This document shows, in pieces, positions 25,805-34,174 of a stretch of 64,000 nt of DNA. Where the stretch lies: positions 124,001 to 188,000 of the forward strand of contig NZ_JALHQD010000008.1 of NCBI RefSeq assembly GCF_022842145.1, given 5' to 3'. How positions within the stretch are numbered: the first letter of the stretch is position 1; the number at the start of each line of letters is the position of its first letter. Source of the stretch: Tabrizicola sp. GTDB lineage: Bacteria; Pseudomonadota; Alphaproteobacteria; Rhodobacterales; Rhodobacteraceae. The notes beneath the pieces are model-generated. The model did not search any database. It was not told the origin of the DNA and saw only the letters and a list, made by a program, of their open reading frames with translations. The position numbers and the translations under genes are program-made.

Positions 25805-26465
25805 CCGCCTGAATCTGGTTTTCGATCTGGATGGAACGCTGATCGACAGCGCGCCACAGATCCATGACGCAGCCAATAAAGTGTTCCTGCAAAGAGGCTT
25901 GCCGCCCTTTTCGCAAGCGACAGTGCGCGGCTTCATCGGCAATGGCGTCGGTGTTCTGGTTGAACGGCTGATGGCGCATCAGGGGCTGCAAAGGGACGAT
26001 ATCCTGCAGGCGGCACTGATCGATGACTTCATCAACATCTATGAAGAAGCCTTTGATCGGACGACGCTTTATCCGAACGTATCTACAACGCTTCTTGCGC
26101 TGTCCGAGGCGGGCCACCGGCTTGCGATCTGCACGAACAAGCCCGAAGGCCCGACCCGTGCGATCCTGCGGCACTTTGGACTCGCCGAACTGTTTTCCGT
26201 CATCATCGGCGGCGACACGCTGCCACAGCGCAAGCCCGATCCGGCTCCGCTAAGGGCGGCTTTGGCGGGTCTTGGCCCCGGCAAGGCGCTTTTTGTCGGC
26301 GACAGCGAAGTGGATGCAGCGACCGCTGAAGCCGCAGACGTGCCGTTGGCGCTGTTCAGCCGGGGTTACCGCAAGGCCGCACCGGAATCGCTTAAGGCGC
26401 GCGTGATCTTTGACGATTTCGCCGCCCTGCCCCAGTTGATCACCGAAATTGCGCCTCTTCTTTAG
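25776..26465 (+). CDS. gph: HAD-family phosphoglycolate phosphatase
   Basis: Gph removes phosphate from 2-phosphoglycolate, formed by Rubisco oxygenation or DNA repair. The 229-residue HAD protein has motif I FDLDGTLIDS (catalytic Asp near residue 17), motif II ICTNKP (about 116), the Lys in QRKPDP (about 152) and motif IV VGDSEVD (about 174). The cap lies between motifs I and II. No ATG fits: GTG at the given position or TTG 21 bases later, both inside the end of rpe, are the possible starts. Translation is therefore probably coupled to rpe. Confidence 0.87.
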   Translation: MLPPRRHLADRLNLVFDLDGTLIDSAPQIHDAANKVFLQRGLPPFSQATVRGFIGNGVGVLVERLMAHQGLQRDDILQAALIDDFINIYEEAFDRTTLYPNVSTTLLALSEAGHRLAICTNKPEGPTRAILRHFGLAELFSVIIGGDTLPQRKPDPAPLRAALAGLGPGKALFVGDSEVDAATAEAADVPLALFSRGYRKAAPESLKARVIFDDFAALPQLITEIAPLL

Positions 26466-26580
26466 CGCGACCACGGCAAAACGCATGACAACTTCCGTCA
26501 TACACGCGGTTTGATGCCTTTGCCCTGCGCTAAAAGTAGACAAGCCCGCGAAACCGGCCTTATCTCTCGTCCAAGTTCGG

Positions 26581-26613
26581 AATGTCGGCAGGTCAGCCCC
26601 TGACGCCGACATT
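26581..26613 (+). promoter_or_regulatory. Hairpin in the luxR-family leader
   Basis: AATGTCGGC pairs with GCCGACATT and, after a two-base bulge (AG), GTCAG pairs with CTGAC around CCC. A short TTTT overlaps the 3' end of the stem. It is 12 bases before the GGGA ribosome site of the LuxR-type gene. It could be a terminator for rpe-gph or a leader attenuator. Confidence 0.45.
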
Positions 26614-26637
26614 TTAAGAGCAACAGGGAAGACAAAG

Positions 26638-27420
26638 ATGAGTGACACGATTCTTGGCGTGTTGAACCGGATCGCGGCCGCGTCTTCGATCGACGAGGCT
26701 TGGGACCGCAGCACGGCCCATTTCGCCAGCCTCGGTTTCAAACGCGCCAATTACGGCTTTACCCGCTTCAAGCACCTCAAGACCATCGGCGACCCAGAGG
26801 ACGCACTTTTTCTGACCACCTGCGACGCAGACTACGTCAAGCGCTACTTCCAGGGCGGCTTTTACGCCAAGACCCCGGTCTTCCGCTGGGCCGAGCACAA
26901 TTCGGGCGCCTGTACCTGGTCTTGGGTGAAGGAGGCTTTCGAGGCCGGGCGGCTGTCCAGCGAGGAAGCGGAGGCGGTGCGCCAGAACGCGGCGCAGGGG
27001 ATCGTGGCGGGCATGTCGGTCAGCTTCCCCGAGGTCTCCTCCCGCTCGAAAGGCGCGCTTGGGTTGATTGCCGATCCCGGCTTGACCCCGGTCCGGGTGG
27101 ACGAGATATTTGCGGCCCGCAAGGAAGAGATCCTGGCGGTGGCGAACATGATGCACCTGACCATCGTGCACCTGCCGCAGTTGTCGCGGCACCGTGCGCT
27201 CTCGCCGCGTCAGCGTGAGGCGCTGGAGTGGGTGGCGGACGGCAAGACCACTCAGGACGTGGCGCTGTTGATGGGTGTCTCACCGGCGATGGTCGAAAAG
27301 CACCTGCGCCTTGCGCGTGAGGCGTTGGCGGTCGAGACCACGGCCCAGGCTGTGGCCAAGGGCGCGCTTCTGAACATGATCTTTCAGCGCCAGCCCGAGA
27401 TCGCCCACGCCGCGAGGTAG
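26638..27420 (+). CDS. LuxR-type transcriptional regulator with autoinducer-binding domain (solo)
   Basis: The 260-residue protein has an autoinducer-binding domain (about 15-165) and a GerE-type helix-turn-helix (about 183-240; LSPRQREALEWVADGKT, VSPAMVEKHL). No luxI synthase gene is adjacent or anywhere in the window. Aligned by eye with TraR/LasR, the Trp at the TraR W57 position is Tyr, Y61 is kept, the Asp at D70 is Thr (YAKTPV) and P71 is kept. Loss of the Asp that holds the acyl-homoserine-lactone amide suggests a different ligand or none. GGAAG before the ATG supports the start. Confidence 0.85.
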   Translation: MSDTILGVLNRIAAASSIDEAWDRSTAHFASLGFKRANYGFTRFKHLKTIGDPEDALFLTTCDADYVKRYFQGGFYAKTPVFRWAEHNSGACTWSWVKEAFEAGRLSSEEAEAVRQNAAQGIVAGMSVSFPEVSSRSKGALGLIADPGLTPVRVDEIFAARKEEILAVANMMHLTIVHLPQLSRHRALSPRQREALEWVADGKTTQDVALLMGVSPAMVEKHLRLAREALAVETTAQAVAKGALLNMIFQRQPEIAHAAR

Positions 27421-27465
27421 GGTATTCCGCACTCGCCCGAACCCGGTCGTCGTGGCAAAAGACCT

Positions 27466-27495
27466 GCGTGACCTAAGGGAAACCGAAGGTCACGC
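27466..27495. other. Inverted repeat downstream of the LuxR gene
   Basis: GCGTGACCT and AGGTCACGC are perfect 9-base arms around 12 bases. It begins 46 bases after the luxR-type stop and lacks a T-run. The rest of the gap up to the tsf terminator (27421-27663) shows nothing else. Confidence 0.4.
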
Positions 27496-27663
27496 GGACC
27501 AGCGAAGTTTGGCTGGCACTGCTTGATACCGGATCATGGCCGCATATTCAGACGGCCGACTTCACGTCTTGCCATCCCGCACCTTTTTCCCCGAGGGGTC
27601 GGGGCAGGACTTGCGGCGCGGTTCTCCCCGGGACCGCGCCGTTCCATTTTCCGCAAAGCAAAC

Positions 27664-27704
27664 CGAACAAAAGAAAGGGGCCGGCGCATCGCTGCACCGG
27701 CCCC
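27664..27704 (-). terminator. Intrinsic terminator of the rpsB-tsf operon
   Basis: GGGGCCGG and CCGGCCCC form an 8-base GC stem; on the minus strand the run TTTCTTTTGTT follows directly. It begins 20 bases past the tsf stop. Confidence 0.9.
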
Positions 27705-27723
27705 CTGCCCCATTCCTGGGAAT

Positions 27724-28632
27724 TCAGCCCTGAAGCGCCTTGGCGACTTCGGCGGCGAAATCCTCGGTCTTCTTCTCGATGCCTTCGCCGACTGCGACAC
27801 GGGCATAGCCGGTGATCTCGACGCCGGCTTCCTTGGCCGCAGCTTCCACGGTCAGGTCGGGGTTGATCACGAAGGCCTGGCCCAGAAGTGTGTTCTCGGC
27901 GAGAAACTTCTTCATCCGGCCCGGGATGATGTTGTTGTGGATCACCTGCTCGGGCTTCGGCTTGGCCGAGGTGGCGTTCTCTTCCAGAGCCTTGGCGGTC
28001 TGGACGGCCAGCTCACGCTCGACCACAGAACGCTCCAGCGTGGCTTCCGACAGCGACAGCGGGTTCGTCGCGGCAATGTGCATCGCGAACTGCTTGCCGA
28101 GCTCTTCGGCCTTGGCCTTGTCGCCCTTCAGCGCGACCAGCACGCCGATCTTGCCCATGCCCGCGGTCGCGGCGTTGTGGACGTAGGAGACGACGGTGTC
28201 GCCCTCCAGAACGTGCATGCGGCGGAAGGTCATGTTCTCGCCAATGCGGGAAATGGCTTCCTGCAGGACGGTTTCCACGGTCTTGCCGTTCAGCTGCGCG
28301 GCTTTCACGACCTCGATGTCGTCGCCGGTGGTCAGCGCGACATTGGCGACTTCCCGGACCAGCGTCTGGAAGTCGGCGTTCTTGGCGACAAAGTCGGTCT
28401 CCGAGTTGATCTCGATCGCGACACCACGGCCATCGCTGACGGCCACGCCGATCAGACCCTCGGCCGCGACGCGGTCAGCTTTCTTGGCGGCCTTGGCCAG
28501 GCCCTTGGTGCGCAGCCAGTCGACCGCGGCTTCCATGTCGCCGTTGACCTCGGTCAGGGCTTTCTTCGCATCCATCATGCCTGCGCCGGTGGATTCGCGC
28601 AGTTCCTTCACCATTTGGGCGGTGATCGTCAT
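27724..28632 (-). CDS. tsf: Translation elongation factor Ts
   Basis: EF-Ts recycles EF-Tu by exchanging GDP for GTP. The protein has 302 residues. The N-terminal UBA-like domain opens with '[19 protein letters not shown]', and the catalytic contact region is around TDFVAKN (about residue 80). The ATG is preceded by AAGGAG; a codon three earlier is less well placed. It follows rpsB by 78 bases in the standard order and is closed by a strong terminator. Confidence 0.97.
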   Translation of the reverse strand: MTITAQMVKELRESTGAGMMDAKKALTEVNGDMEAAVDWLRTKGLAKAAKKADRVAAEGLIGVAVSDGRGVAIEINSETDFVAKNADFQTLVREVANVALTTGDDIEVVKAAQLNGKTVETVLQEAISRIGENMTFRRMHVLEGDTVVSYVHNAATAGMGKIGVLVALKGDKAKAEELGKQFAMHIAATNPLSLSEATLERSVVERELAVQTAKALEENATSAKPKPEQVIHNNIIPGRMKKFLAENTLLGQAFVINPDLTVEAAAKEAGVEITGYARVAVGEGIEKKTEDFAAEVAKALQG

Positions 28633-28710
28633 GTTTTCCACTCCTTGGAAATGCTGGTCCCGGCGGGGCTTAAGCCCGCCGGGTGACAGTGTTGTGACCC
28701 GAAGGCCCGA

Positions 28711-29493
28711 TCAGGCCTCGACGGCAGCTTCGGTAACAGCCTCGGCGACAGCTTCTTCTTCCGGAGCCGCTTCCAGCGCACCGAGGTCGACGCCAGCCGC
28801 ACCCATCTGGGCCGACATGCCGTCCAGAGCCGCACGGCTGATCAGGTCGCAGTACAGCTGGATCGCGCGGGCTGCGTCGTCGTTGCCCGGGATCACGTGG
28901 GTCACGCCCTTGGGCGAGCAGTTGGTGTCGACGATGCCGACGACCGGAATGCCCAGCTTCTGCGCTTCCAGGATGGCGAGGTCTTCCTTGCCAACGTCGA
29001 TGATGAAGATCAGGTCCGGGGTGCCGCCCATTTCACGGATGCCGCCCAGCGAAGCCTGCAGCTTGGCCTGGTCGCGTTCCATGCCCAGGCGCTCTTTCTT
29101 GGTGAGGCCTTCGCCGCCCGCGCCCAGAACTTCGTCCAGCTGCTTCAGGCGCTGGATCGACTGCGAAACGGTCTTCCAGTTGGTCAGCGTGCCGCCCAGC
29201 CAGCGGTGGTTCATGTAGAACTGCGCGCACTTTTCGGCGGCGTCGGCGATCGGCTTCTGGGCCTGACGCTTGGTGCCGACGAACAGGATGCGGCCGCCCT
29301 TGGCGACAGTGTCGCGGACGATCTTCAGCGCCTGGTCCAACAGCGGGACGGTCTGGGTGAGGTCGAGAATGTGGATGCCGTTGCGGTCACCGTAGATGTA
29401 CTCGCCCATCTTGGGGTTCCAGCGAGCGGTCTGGTGGCCGTAGTGAACGCCAGCTTCCAAGAGCTGACGCATGGTGAACTCGGGAAGAGCCAT
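28711..29493 (-). CDS. rpsB: 30S ribosomal protein S2
   Basis: The 260-residue S2 protein starts '[27 protein letters not shown]'-like (first 20 residues given here only in part) and contains the characteristic '[14 protein letters not shown]' and 'IVDTNCSP' segments. The C-terminus is an Ala/Glu/Val-rich tail ([13 protein letters not shown]), which is common in alphaproteobacteria. It is the first gene of the rpsB-tsf operon, with a structured leader upstream. Confidence 0.97.
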   Translation of the reverse strand: MALPEFTMRQLLEAGVHYGHQTARWNPKMGEYIYGDRNGIHILDLTQTVPLLDQALKIVRDTVAKGGRILFVGTKRQAQKPIADAAEKCAQFYMNHRWLGGTLTNWKTVSQSIQRLKQLDEVLGAGGEGLTKKERLGMERDQAKLQASLGGIREMGGTPDLIFIIDVGKEDLAILEAQKLGIPVVGIVDTNCSPKGVTHVIPGNDDAARAIQLYCDLISRAALDGMSAQMGAAGVDLGALEAAPEEEAVAEAVTEAAVEA

Positions 29494-29521
29494 GCCTTAT
29501 CCTTTTCCGGTTTGATCCTCG

Positions 29522-29565
29522 GTGCGGCCGTCTTCACCCCTTGCGGGGCAACCGGTGGACCGCAC
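29522..29565 (-). promoter_or_regulatory. Structured element in the rpsB leader
   Basis: On the minus-strand RNA, GUGCGG (5') pairs with CCGCAC (3'). Inside lies CCCC-GCAA-GGGG, a stem closed by a GNRA tetraloop. The element ends about 28 bases before the rpsB start. Ribosomal-protein S2 autoregulates through its leader in enterobacteria; whether this element does the same is inference. The rest of the 270-base divergent gap should hold the rpsB promoter and that of the next gene. Confidence 0.4.
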
Positions 29566-29766
29566 GGGATTTCTCCCCGCATCGGACCCAGCCACACCTG
29601 TGAAGTAGGCGCGCCATACTCTGCCCTTTGCCGCGTTGCAAGGGGCAGAGCCCGGAAAATCGGCACAAAACCCGCGAAACCGGCAGGAATTCGTCGGCTT
29701 CGGTCGGGCCGGGGCACCGTGGAATGGCTAGCATCCCGGGCAATCGCCGTCACCCCGGAATGCCCG

Positions 29767-30933
29767 ATGAAGATCCGTTCGATCCGCGCCACGCCCGTCA
29801 ACATCCCCTTCCGCGCGCCCTACCGGTTCAGCTACGGCGCGATTGCGTCTCTCACCAAGACCGTGATCGAGCTTGAGACCGAGGATGGCGTCCTGGGCCT
29901 TGGCGAATGCGCCGATGGCGACCGTGCAGCCGATGTGGTGGCCGCTGGTGCCAAGCTGATCGGCCATGATGTGCGCGAGGTCACCACGGCCGAGGCGAAG
30001 ATCGTCCCCGCGATGCGCTATACGCCCTGGGGCAATGTCACCGCCGCCCGCCGCGTCTTCGGCGGGATCGAGATGGCGATCTGGGACGCGCGCGGCAAGA
30101 CGGAAGGGGTGCCGCTTCACACCCTTCTCGGCGGTGCGGTCAGGACCGAGATACCCCTGACGGAGTATTTCTCCTACCGCTTCCCTGGCACCGACCCCGG
30201 CGAGGCGACCCCCACCGACGTCGCCCGCTACTGCGCCACCATGGTCGAACGCCACGGCTCCACGGTCTTTGAAGGCAAGGTCGGCACCGTGCCGCTGTCG
30301 GAAGAGGTGCAGATGGTCCGCGAGGTCCGGGCCGCCATCGGCGACCGAACCCTGCAACTGGATGCGAACGGTGGCTGGACGGTGCCAACGGCGCGCGAGG
30401 CGCTGGCCCGGTTCGCGCCCTTCGACATCAGCTGGTTCGAAGAACCTGTTGAGACCTATGAGGAAATGGCGGACCTCCGCCGCCATTCCCCCATCGCCTT
30501 TTCCGCCCATGCCATCGACCTGCAGAAAGCGCACGCCCTGCGCTGTCCTGACGCCATCGTGACCAACGTCAACGAACACGGCGGCATCGCCCGCACCCGG
30601 GACTTCATCCGTGCCTGCGAAGCGATGGGCGTCGGCTTCCGCTTCCACTCTGGCGAGACGGGCATCGCGTCCGCCGCCTATCTCCACCTTACCGCCGCGC
30701 TGGAGCATGTGCGGGGCGCCAGCCAGACGCTGTTTCACTGGTACGCCGACGACGTGATCGAGGGCGGTCCCTTCGCTCTGGAAAATGGCGTGACCAAGGT
30801 GCCCACCGGCCCCGGCCTTGGCGTCATTCTGGACCGCAAGGCGTTGCAACGCTGCCATGACCGCTATCTTGCCGAAGGCCCCTTCCCCAGCGGCCGCGAC
30901 GGCGGTTACGGCAGCGGCTTTCGCAAACGCTAG
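29767..30933 (+). CDS. Enolase-superfamily sugar-acid dehydratase (glucarate dehydratase-like)
   Basis: The 388-residue protein has the enolase-superfamily layout: an N-terminal capping domain (1-130) and a beta-barrel. The metal ligands appear as Asp in LQLDANGGW (about 197) and Glu in WFEEPV (about 223). The 'FHSGETGIASAAYLHLTAA' segment (about 293-311) resembles the catalytic 'HS...GI' of glucarate/galactarate dehydratases. The usual KxK motif reads FEGKVGT, so the proton-abstracting base may differ. No sugar-acid transporter or aldolase is adjacent. The substrate is uncertain. Confidence 0.75.
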   Translation: MKIRSIRATPVNIPFRAPYRFSYGAIASLTKTVIELETEDGVLGLGECADGDRAADVVAAGAKLIGHDVREVTTAEAKIVPAMRYTPWGNVTAARRVFGGIEMAIWDARGKTEGVPLHTLLGGAVRTEIPLTEYFSYRFPGTDPGEATPTDVARYCATMVERHGSTVFEGKVGTVPLSEEVQMVREVRAAIGDRTLQLDANGGWTVPTAREALARFAPFDISWFEEPVETYEEMADLRRHSPIAFSAHAIDLQKAHALRCPDAIVTNVNEHGGIARTRDFIRACEAMGVGFRFHSGETGIASAAYLHLTAALEHVRGASQTLFHWYADDVIEGGPFALENGVTKVPTGPGLGVILDRKALQRCHDRYLAEGPFPSGRDGGYGSGFRKR

Positions 30934-31868
30934 GCTGCCTCGCTATGCAGATGACTGCAGGCCGCCGCCACGTGCCGGTGGTCCGACCTGCAGCAGCCCC
31001 CGATCAGCCGCAGGTTCGGCAAAAGCCCGGCAAGTGCCGCGTAATCCGCCCCGAATTCAACCGGGTTGCCATCGTCCAGCTCGGTCGCCGCGTCCAGTTG
31101 CGCATGGCTGAGGCGCGAGGCATTGGCGCGAAGCCCGCCGATCCGGTCCCGCATCGGCCCCTCCAGCCGGTGCGCGAAATGCGTCGGATGCGCGCAGTTG
31201 ACCATGTAGAAAAGCGCGCTGCCCCCCGTCGCGGCCTCGACCTCTGCCAGCGCCTCCTGCAACCCCTGCCCCGATGGCAGGTCGCCGTCCGGCTCGACCG
31301 TGAAGGACAGGATGTGCGGCAGCCCCGCCGCCTGGGCGGTACGGGCGATGCCGACCGCCTCTTCCACGTGGGTCATCGTGAGAGCCGTCACCAGGTCCGC
31401 GCCCGCCGCGGCCAAGGCTTCGATCTGGGGCCGGTGGATGCGCGCGGCCTCATCCGCCGCCCGCGTCACGTCCACCCGGTAGCCGTCGCCTGAAGGTCCG
31501 ATGACACCATTGACCAAGATCGGCAGCGCTGTGGTTTCATGCCGATCGCGAAAGGCCCGCGCGAAGGCCACCGCGTCCGTATTCACCCGCCGGATACCCG
31601 CCTCGTCCAGTCCCAACGCTCCTGCCCAGCCCATGTTGGCCCGCCAGGTCGCGGTATCCAGGACAAAGCCGGTCCCGCCCGCCCGCGCCATGTCCAGGAA
31701 GCCCTTGAACCAGCGATCCAAAGCCGTGCGGCCGGCCGCATCGTTCAGAAGCACGAACGAGGCGAACTCGGGCAGATCGAACCCTTCGTGAAAGATCATC
31801 GCGGTCTCCAGACCGGCGTCGGCGGGCCGGGGGTTCCTTGTGGTCATCAGTAGGTCAATGCGCTGCAT
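30930..31868 (-). CDS. Homocysteine S-methyltransferase family protein
   Basis: The 312-residue protein carries the zinc-thiolate signature of the family: a Cys in VNCAHPTHF (about residue 218) and the pair in GGCCRSDHRH (about 294-299). In MmuM and related enzymes these three cysteines bind the zinc that activates homocysteine for methylation from S-methylmethionine. The N-terminus 'ADAGLETAMIF' fits the family's usual DG(G)L opening. GAGGAG precedes the ATG. It shares the stop tetramer CTAG with the convergent dehydratase gene. Confidence 0.83.
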   Translation of the reverse strand: MQRIDLLMTTRNPRPADAGLETAMIFHEGFDLPEFASFVLLNDAAGRTALDRWFKGFLDMARAGGTGFVLDTATWRANMGWAGALGLDEAGIRRVNTDAVAFARAFRDRHETTALPILVNGVIGPSGDGYRVDVTRAADEAARIHRPQIEALAAAGADLVTALTMTHVEEAVGIARTAQAAGLPHILSFTVEPDGDLPSGQGLQEALAEVEAATGGSALFYMVNCAHPTHFAHRLEGPMRDRIGGLRANASRLSHAQLDAATELDDGNPVEFGADYAALAGLLPNLRLIGGCCRSDHRHVAAACSHLHSEAA

Positions 31869-31949
31869 GGCACGCTCCTCTTCGTCTCACGACACCATCT
31901 TGATCGCAGAGAGTGGGCTTTGTCCGACAGCCTACCTGTGGTAAAGTGC

Positions 31950-31973
31950 ACGCAAGGATTAATATGTTTGCGT
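31950..31973. promoter_or_regulatory. Inverted repeat in the divergent tetR promoter region
   Basis: ACGCAA and TTGCGT are perfect arms around a 12-base AT-rich spacer (GGATTAATATGT). The site lies between the methyltransferase and the tetR gene, about 75 bases before the TetR start, a usual place for a TetR-family operator. Confidence 0.45.
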
Positions 31974-32048
31974 ATCATTATCTTATCGGGGGTGGCGTGA
32001 CGAAATTGCGTTGTGCAACCCGTCGCAACTATACCAAGAGTCAACCAA

Positions 32049-32675
32049 ATGACGCAGGACATCGCCGAACGCCCGACCCGCGGCAAACGCGACCGCATCC
32101 TTGAAGTCGCGCATGCCGCCGTGGTTGCCAAGGGCTTCGATGCCACCTCGATCGACGAGATCGCCGCCGCGGTCGAGATCACGCGCGCCGGGTTCTTCTA
32201 CCATTTCCCCGACAAGAACGCCCTTGCCCGGGCGCTGATCGAGCGGCAGATCGAAGAAGAAGGCCGCATGATCAACGGCTTTCTGGCCCGCGCGGCCGAG
32301 TTGTCGGATGACCCGTTGCAGCAACTTCTGATCACCCTGCGCCTGATGGGCGAAGGCTACGCCGAGGTTCCGGGCGGCTATCAGGGCTGCATCCTGGCCT
32401 CGGCGACCTACCAGGACCGGCTATTCGACGCCGAGGTGAAGGCCGCGAACCGCCGCGCGCTTCTGGCTTTCCGGGAACGGTTCCAGGGCCTTTTCGAACG
32501 CATCGCCGCGCTGCATCCCCCGCGTGAGCCGGTGGACCCGGCCGAGATGGCCGACCTCGTCAACAGCGTCATCGAAGGCGCGATCATCCTGGCCCGCGGA
32601 ATGGGCGACCCGCCACTCCTGACCCGCCAGGTGCTGCTGGCCCGCCAGTTGATCAAGTCACTCTACCGGGGCTGA
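32049..32675 (+). CDS. TetR-family transcriptional regulator
   Basis: The 208-residue regulator has an N-terminal helix-turn-helix (about residues 13-58; RDRILEVAHAAVVAKGFDATSIDEIAAAVEI then AGFFYHFPDKNAL) and a ligand-binding C-terminal domain with a C-terminal TetR_C-like part (about 85-205). It resembles YcdC/NemR-like repressors with 'GEGY...GGYQGCILASATYQD'. It lies 42 bases before psuK on the same strand and may control the cluster, the divergent methyltransferase, or both. The ligand is unknown. Confidence 0.88.
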   Translation: MTQDIAERPTRGKRDRILEVAHAAVVAKGFDATSIDEIAAAVEITRAGFFYHFPDKNALARALIERQIEEEGRMINGFLARAAELSDDPLQQLLITLRLMGEGYAEVPGGYQGCILASATYQDRLFDAEVKAANRRALLAFRERFQGLFERIAALHPPREPVDPAEMADLVNSVIEGAIILARGMGDPPLLTRQVLLARQLIKSLYRG

Positions 32676-32717
32676 CGCGCCTCTTGCGATCTTGCAGGCC
32701 GCGCGCCACAAGGGGCC

Positions 32718-33608
32718 ATGACACCGGATATCCTCTGCATCGGCTCGGTCCTATGGGACATCATCGGCCGCTCTCCCACTTCGATGCGGCTTGGCTCGGA
32801 CGTGCCGGGCCGGATCACCCGCCTGCCGGGCGGGGTCGCAATGAACATCGCGATGACGCTGCGGCGGTTCGGAATGACCCCTGCGCTTCTGACCGCCATC
32901 GGCCGCGACGCCGAGGGGGACGAGATCATCGCCGCCTGCGATCGGCTTGGGCTGGTGACGGGAACGGTCTACCGGTCTGACGACCTGCCGACCGACCGCT
33001 ACATGGCGATCGAGGGTGCCAACGGCCTGATCGCCGCCATCGCCGACGCCCATTCGCTGGAGGCGGCCGGCGACAAGATCCTGCGCCCCCTCGCCGACGG
33101 GCGCCTGGGCACCGAAGCCGCCCCCTGGACCGGTCCCATCGCGCTGGACGGCAACCTGACCGAGGCGCTTCTAGCCGAGATCGCCGCCTCGCCGCTGTTC
33201 GCCGCTGCCGACCTTCGCGTCGCACCCGCCTCTCCCGGCAAGGCGGGGCGGCTCCTGCCGCTCCTCGACCATCCATCGGCGACGCTTTACGTGAACCTCG
33301 AAGAAGCCAACATCCTGAGCCGCAGCGAGACCGCCACCGCCCCCGAGGCGGCTCAGGCGCTGCTGACCCGGGGAGCGGGCCGGGTCCTCGTGACCAATGG
33401 CGGCGAGCTTGCCGCCGAGGGCCGCCGCGATGAGGGTGTGATCATGGGTCAGCCCCCCAAGGTCCTGGTGACCCGCGTCACCGGGGCGGGCGACACGTTC
33501 ATGGCGGCGCATCTCGTGGCCGAACGCCGGGGCGCCACCCGGCAAGAGGCATTGGACGAAGCGCTGCGCGCGGCTGCCACCTATGTCTCGGGGGACATCG
33601 GGTCATGA
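32718..33608 (+). CDS. psuK: PfkB-family kinase, probable pseudouridine kinase
   Basis: PsuK phosphorylates pseudouridine at C5. The 296-residue PfkB protein has the N-terminal 'PGGVAMNIAMTLRRFG' motif (about residue 37-52) and the C-terminal ATP/anion-hole motif VTGAGDTFMA (about 256-265, catalytic Asp in GAGD). The assignment to PsuK rests on the PsuG gene lying two genes downstream; by sequence alone other sugar or nucleoside kinases are possible. The stop overlaps the next ATG by four bases. Confidence 0.78.
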   Translation: MTPDILCIGSVLWDIIGRSPTSMRLGSDVPGRITRLPGGVAMNIAMTLRRFGMTPALLTAIGRDAEGDEIIAACDRLGLVTGTVYRSDDLPTDRYMAIEGANGLIAAIADAHSLEAAGDKILRPLADGRLGTEAAPWTGPIALDGNLTEALLAEIAASPLFAAADLRVAPASPGKAGRLLPLLDHPSATLYVNLEEANILSRSETATAPEAAQALLTRGAGRVLVTNGGELAAEGRRDEGVIMGQPPKVLVTRVTGAGDTFMAAHLVAERRGATRQEALDEALRAAATYVSGDIGS

Positions 33609-34174
33609 GCTTTGCCGACATGACCTGGACGAACCCGCCGCCTGCGTCCCGGATCGACGGCGAGGCGCTGACCCTCACCACTGGCGACCGCACCGACTAC
33701 TGGCGAAAGACCCATTACGGCTTCATCCGCGACACCGGCCACTTCCTGCATCATCCCGTCACCGGCGACTTCACCGCCGAAGTCACCATCGCCGCGCGAT
33801 ATGAGGCGCTGTACGACCAGGCGGGACTGATGCTGCGTCTGGACGAAACCCGCTGGGTCAAGGCGGGGATCGAATACACCGACGGCCAGCCGTTCTTTTC
33901 CACCGTCATCACCAACGACCGGTCGGACTGGTCCATCGTCGCCCTGCCCTTCGCCTCCGACCGCCTGCGTTTGCGCCTGACGCGCCACGACGACGCGATC
34001 CGCGTTCAGGTCCAGCGCCCGGACGGCAGCTGGCAGATGACTCGGCTTGGCTACCTTGAGGCTGGCCCGGCCCTGGTCGGCGTCATGGCCTGCTCGCCGG
34101 AACGCGCGGGCTTCACGGCCAGCTTTCACGACTACACCTGCGGCCCTGCCATAGATCGGACGCTTCATGATTGA
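33605..34174 (+). CDS. DUF1349 protein in the pseudouridine operon
   Basis: The 189-residue protein has a concanavalin-like beta-sandwich pattern of DUF1349 (YesU-type): 'MTWTNPPPASRIDGEALTL', 'DYWRKTHYGFIRDTGHF', 'DQAGLMLRLDETRWVKAGIEY', and 'SDWSIVALP'. There is no signal peptide, so it should be cytoplasmic. It overlaps psuK by four bases and psuG by eight, so it is translated with them. A sugar-binding or mutarotase-like role in handling ribose or pseudouridine is conceivable, but no function is known to me. Confidence 0.83.
   Translation: MSFADMTWTNPPPASRIDGEALTLTTGDRTDYWRKTHYGFIRDTGHFLHHPVTGDFTAEVTIAARYEALYDQAGLMLRLDETRWVKAGIEYTDGQPFFSTVITNDRSDWSIVALPFASDRLRLRLTRHDDAIRVQVQRPDGSWQMTRLGYLEAGPALVGVMACSPERAGFTASFHDYTCGPAIDRTLHD

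Noticed and set aside
28897-30933. 678-codon fusion of the enolase-superfamily gene with an N-terminal extension
   Set aside because: The extension lies antisense to rpsB and lacks similarity; the ATG at 29767 begins the domain.
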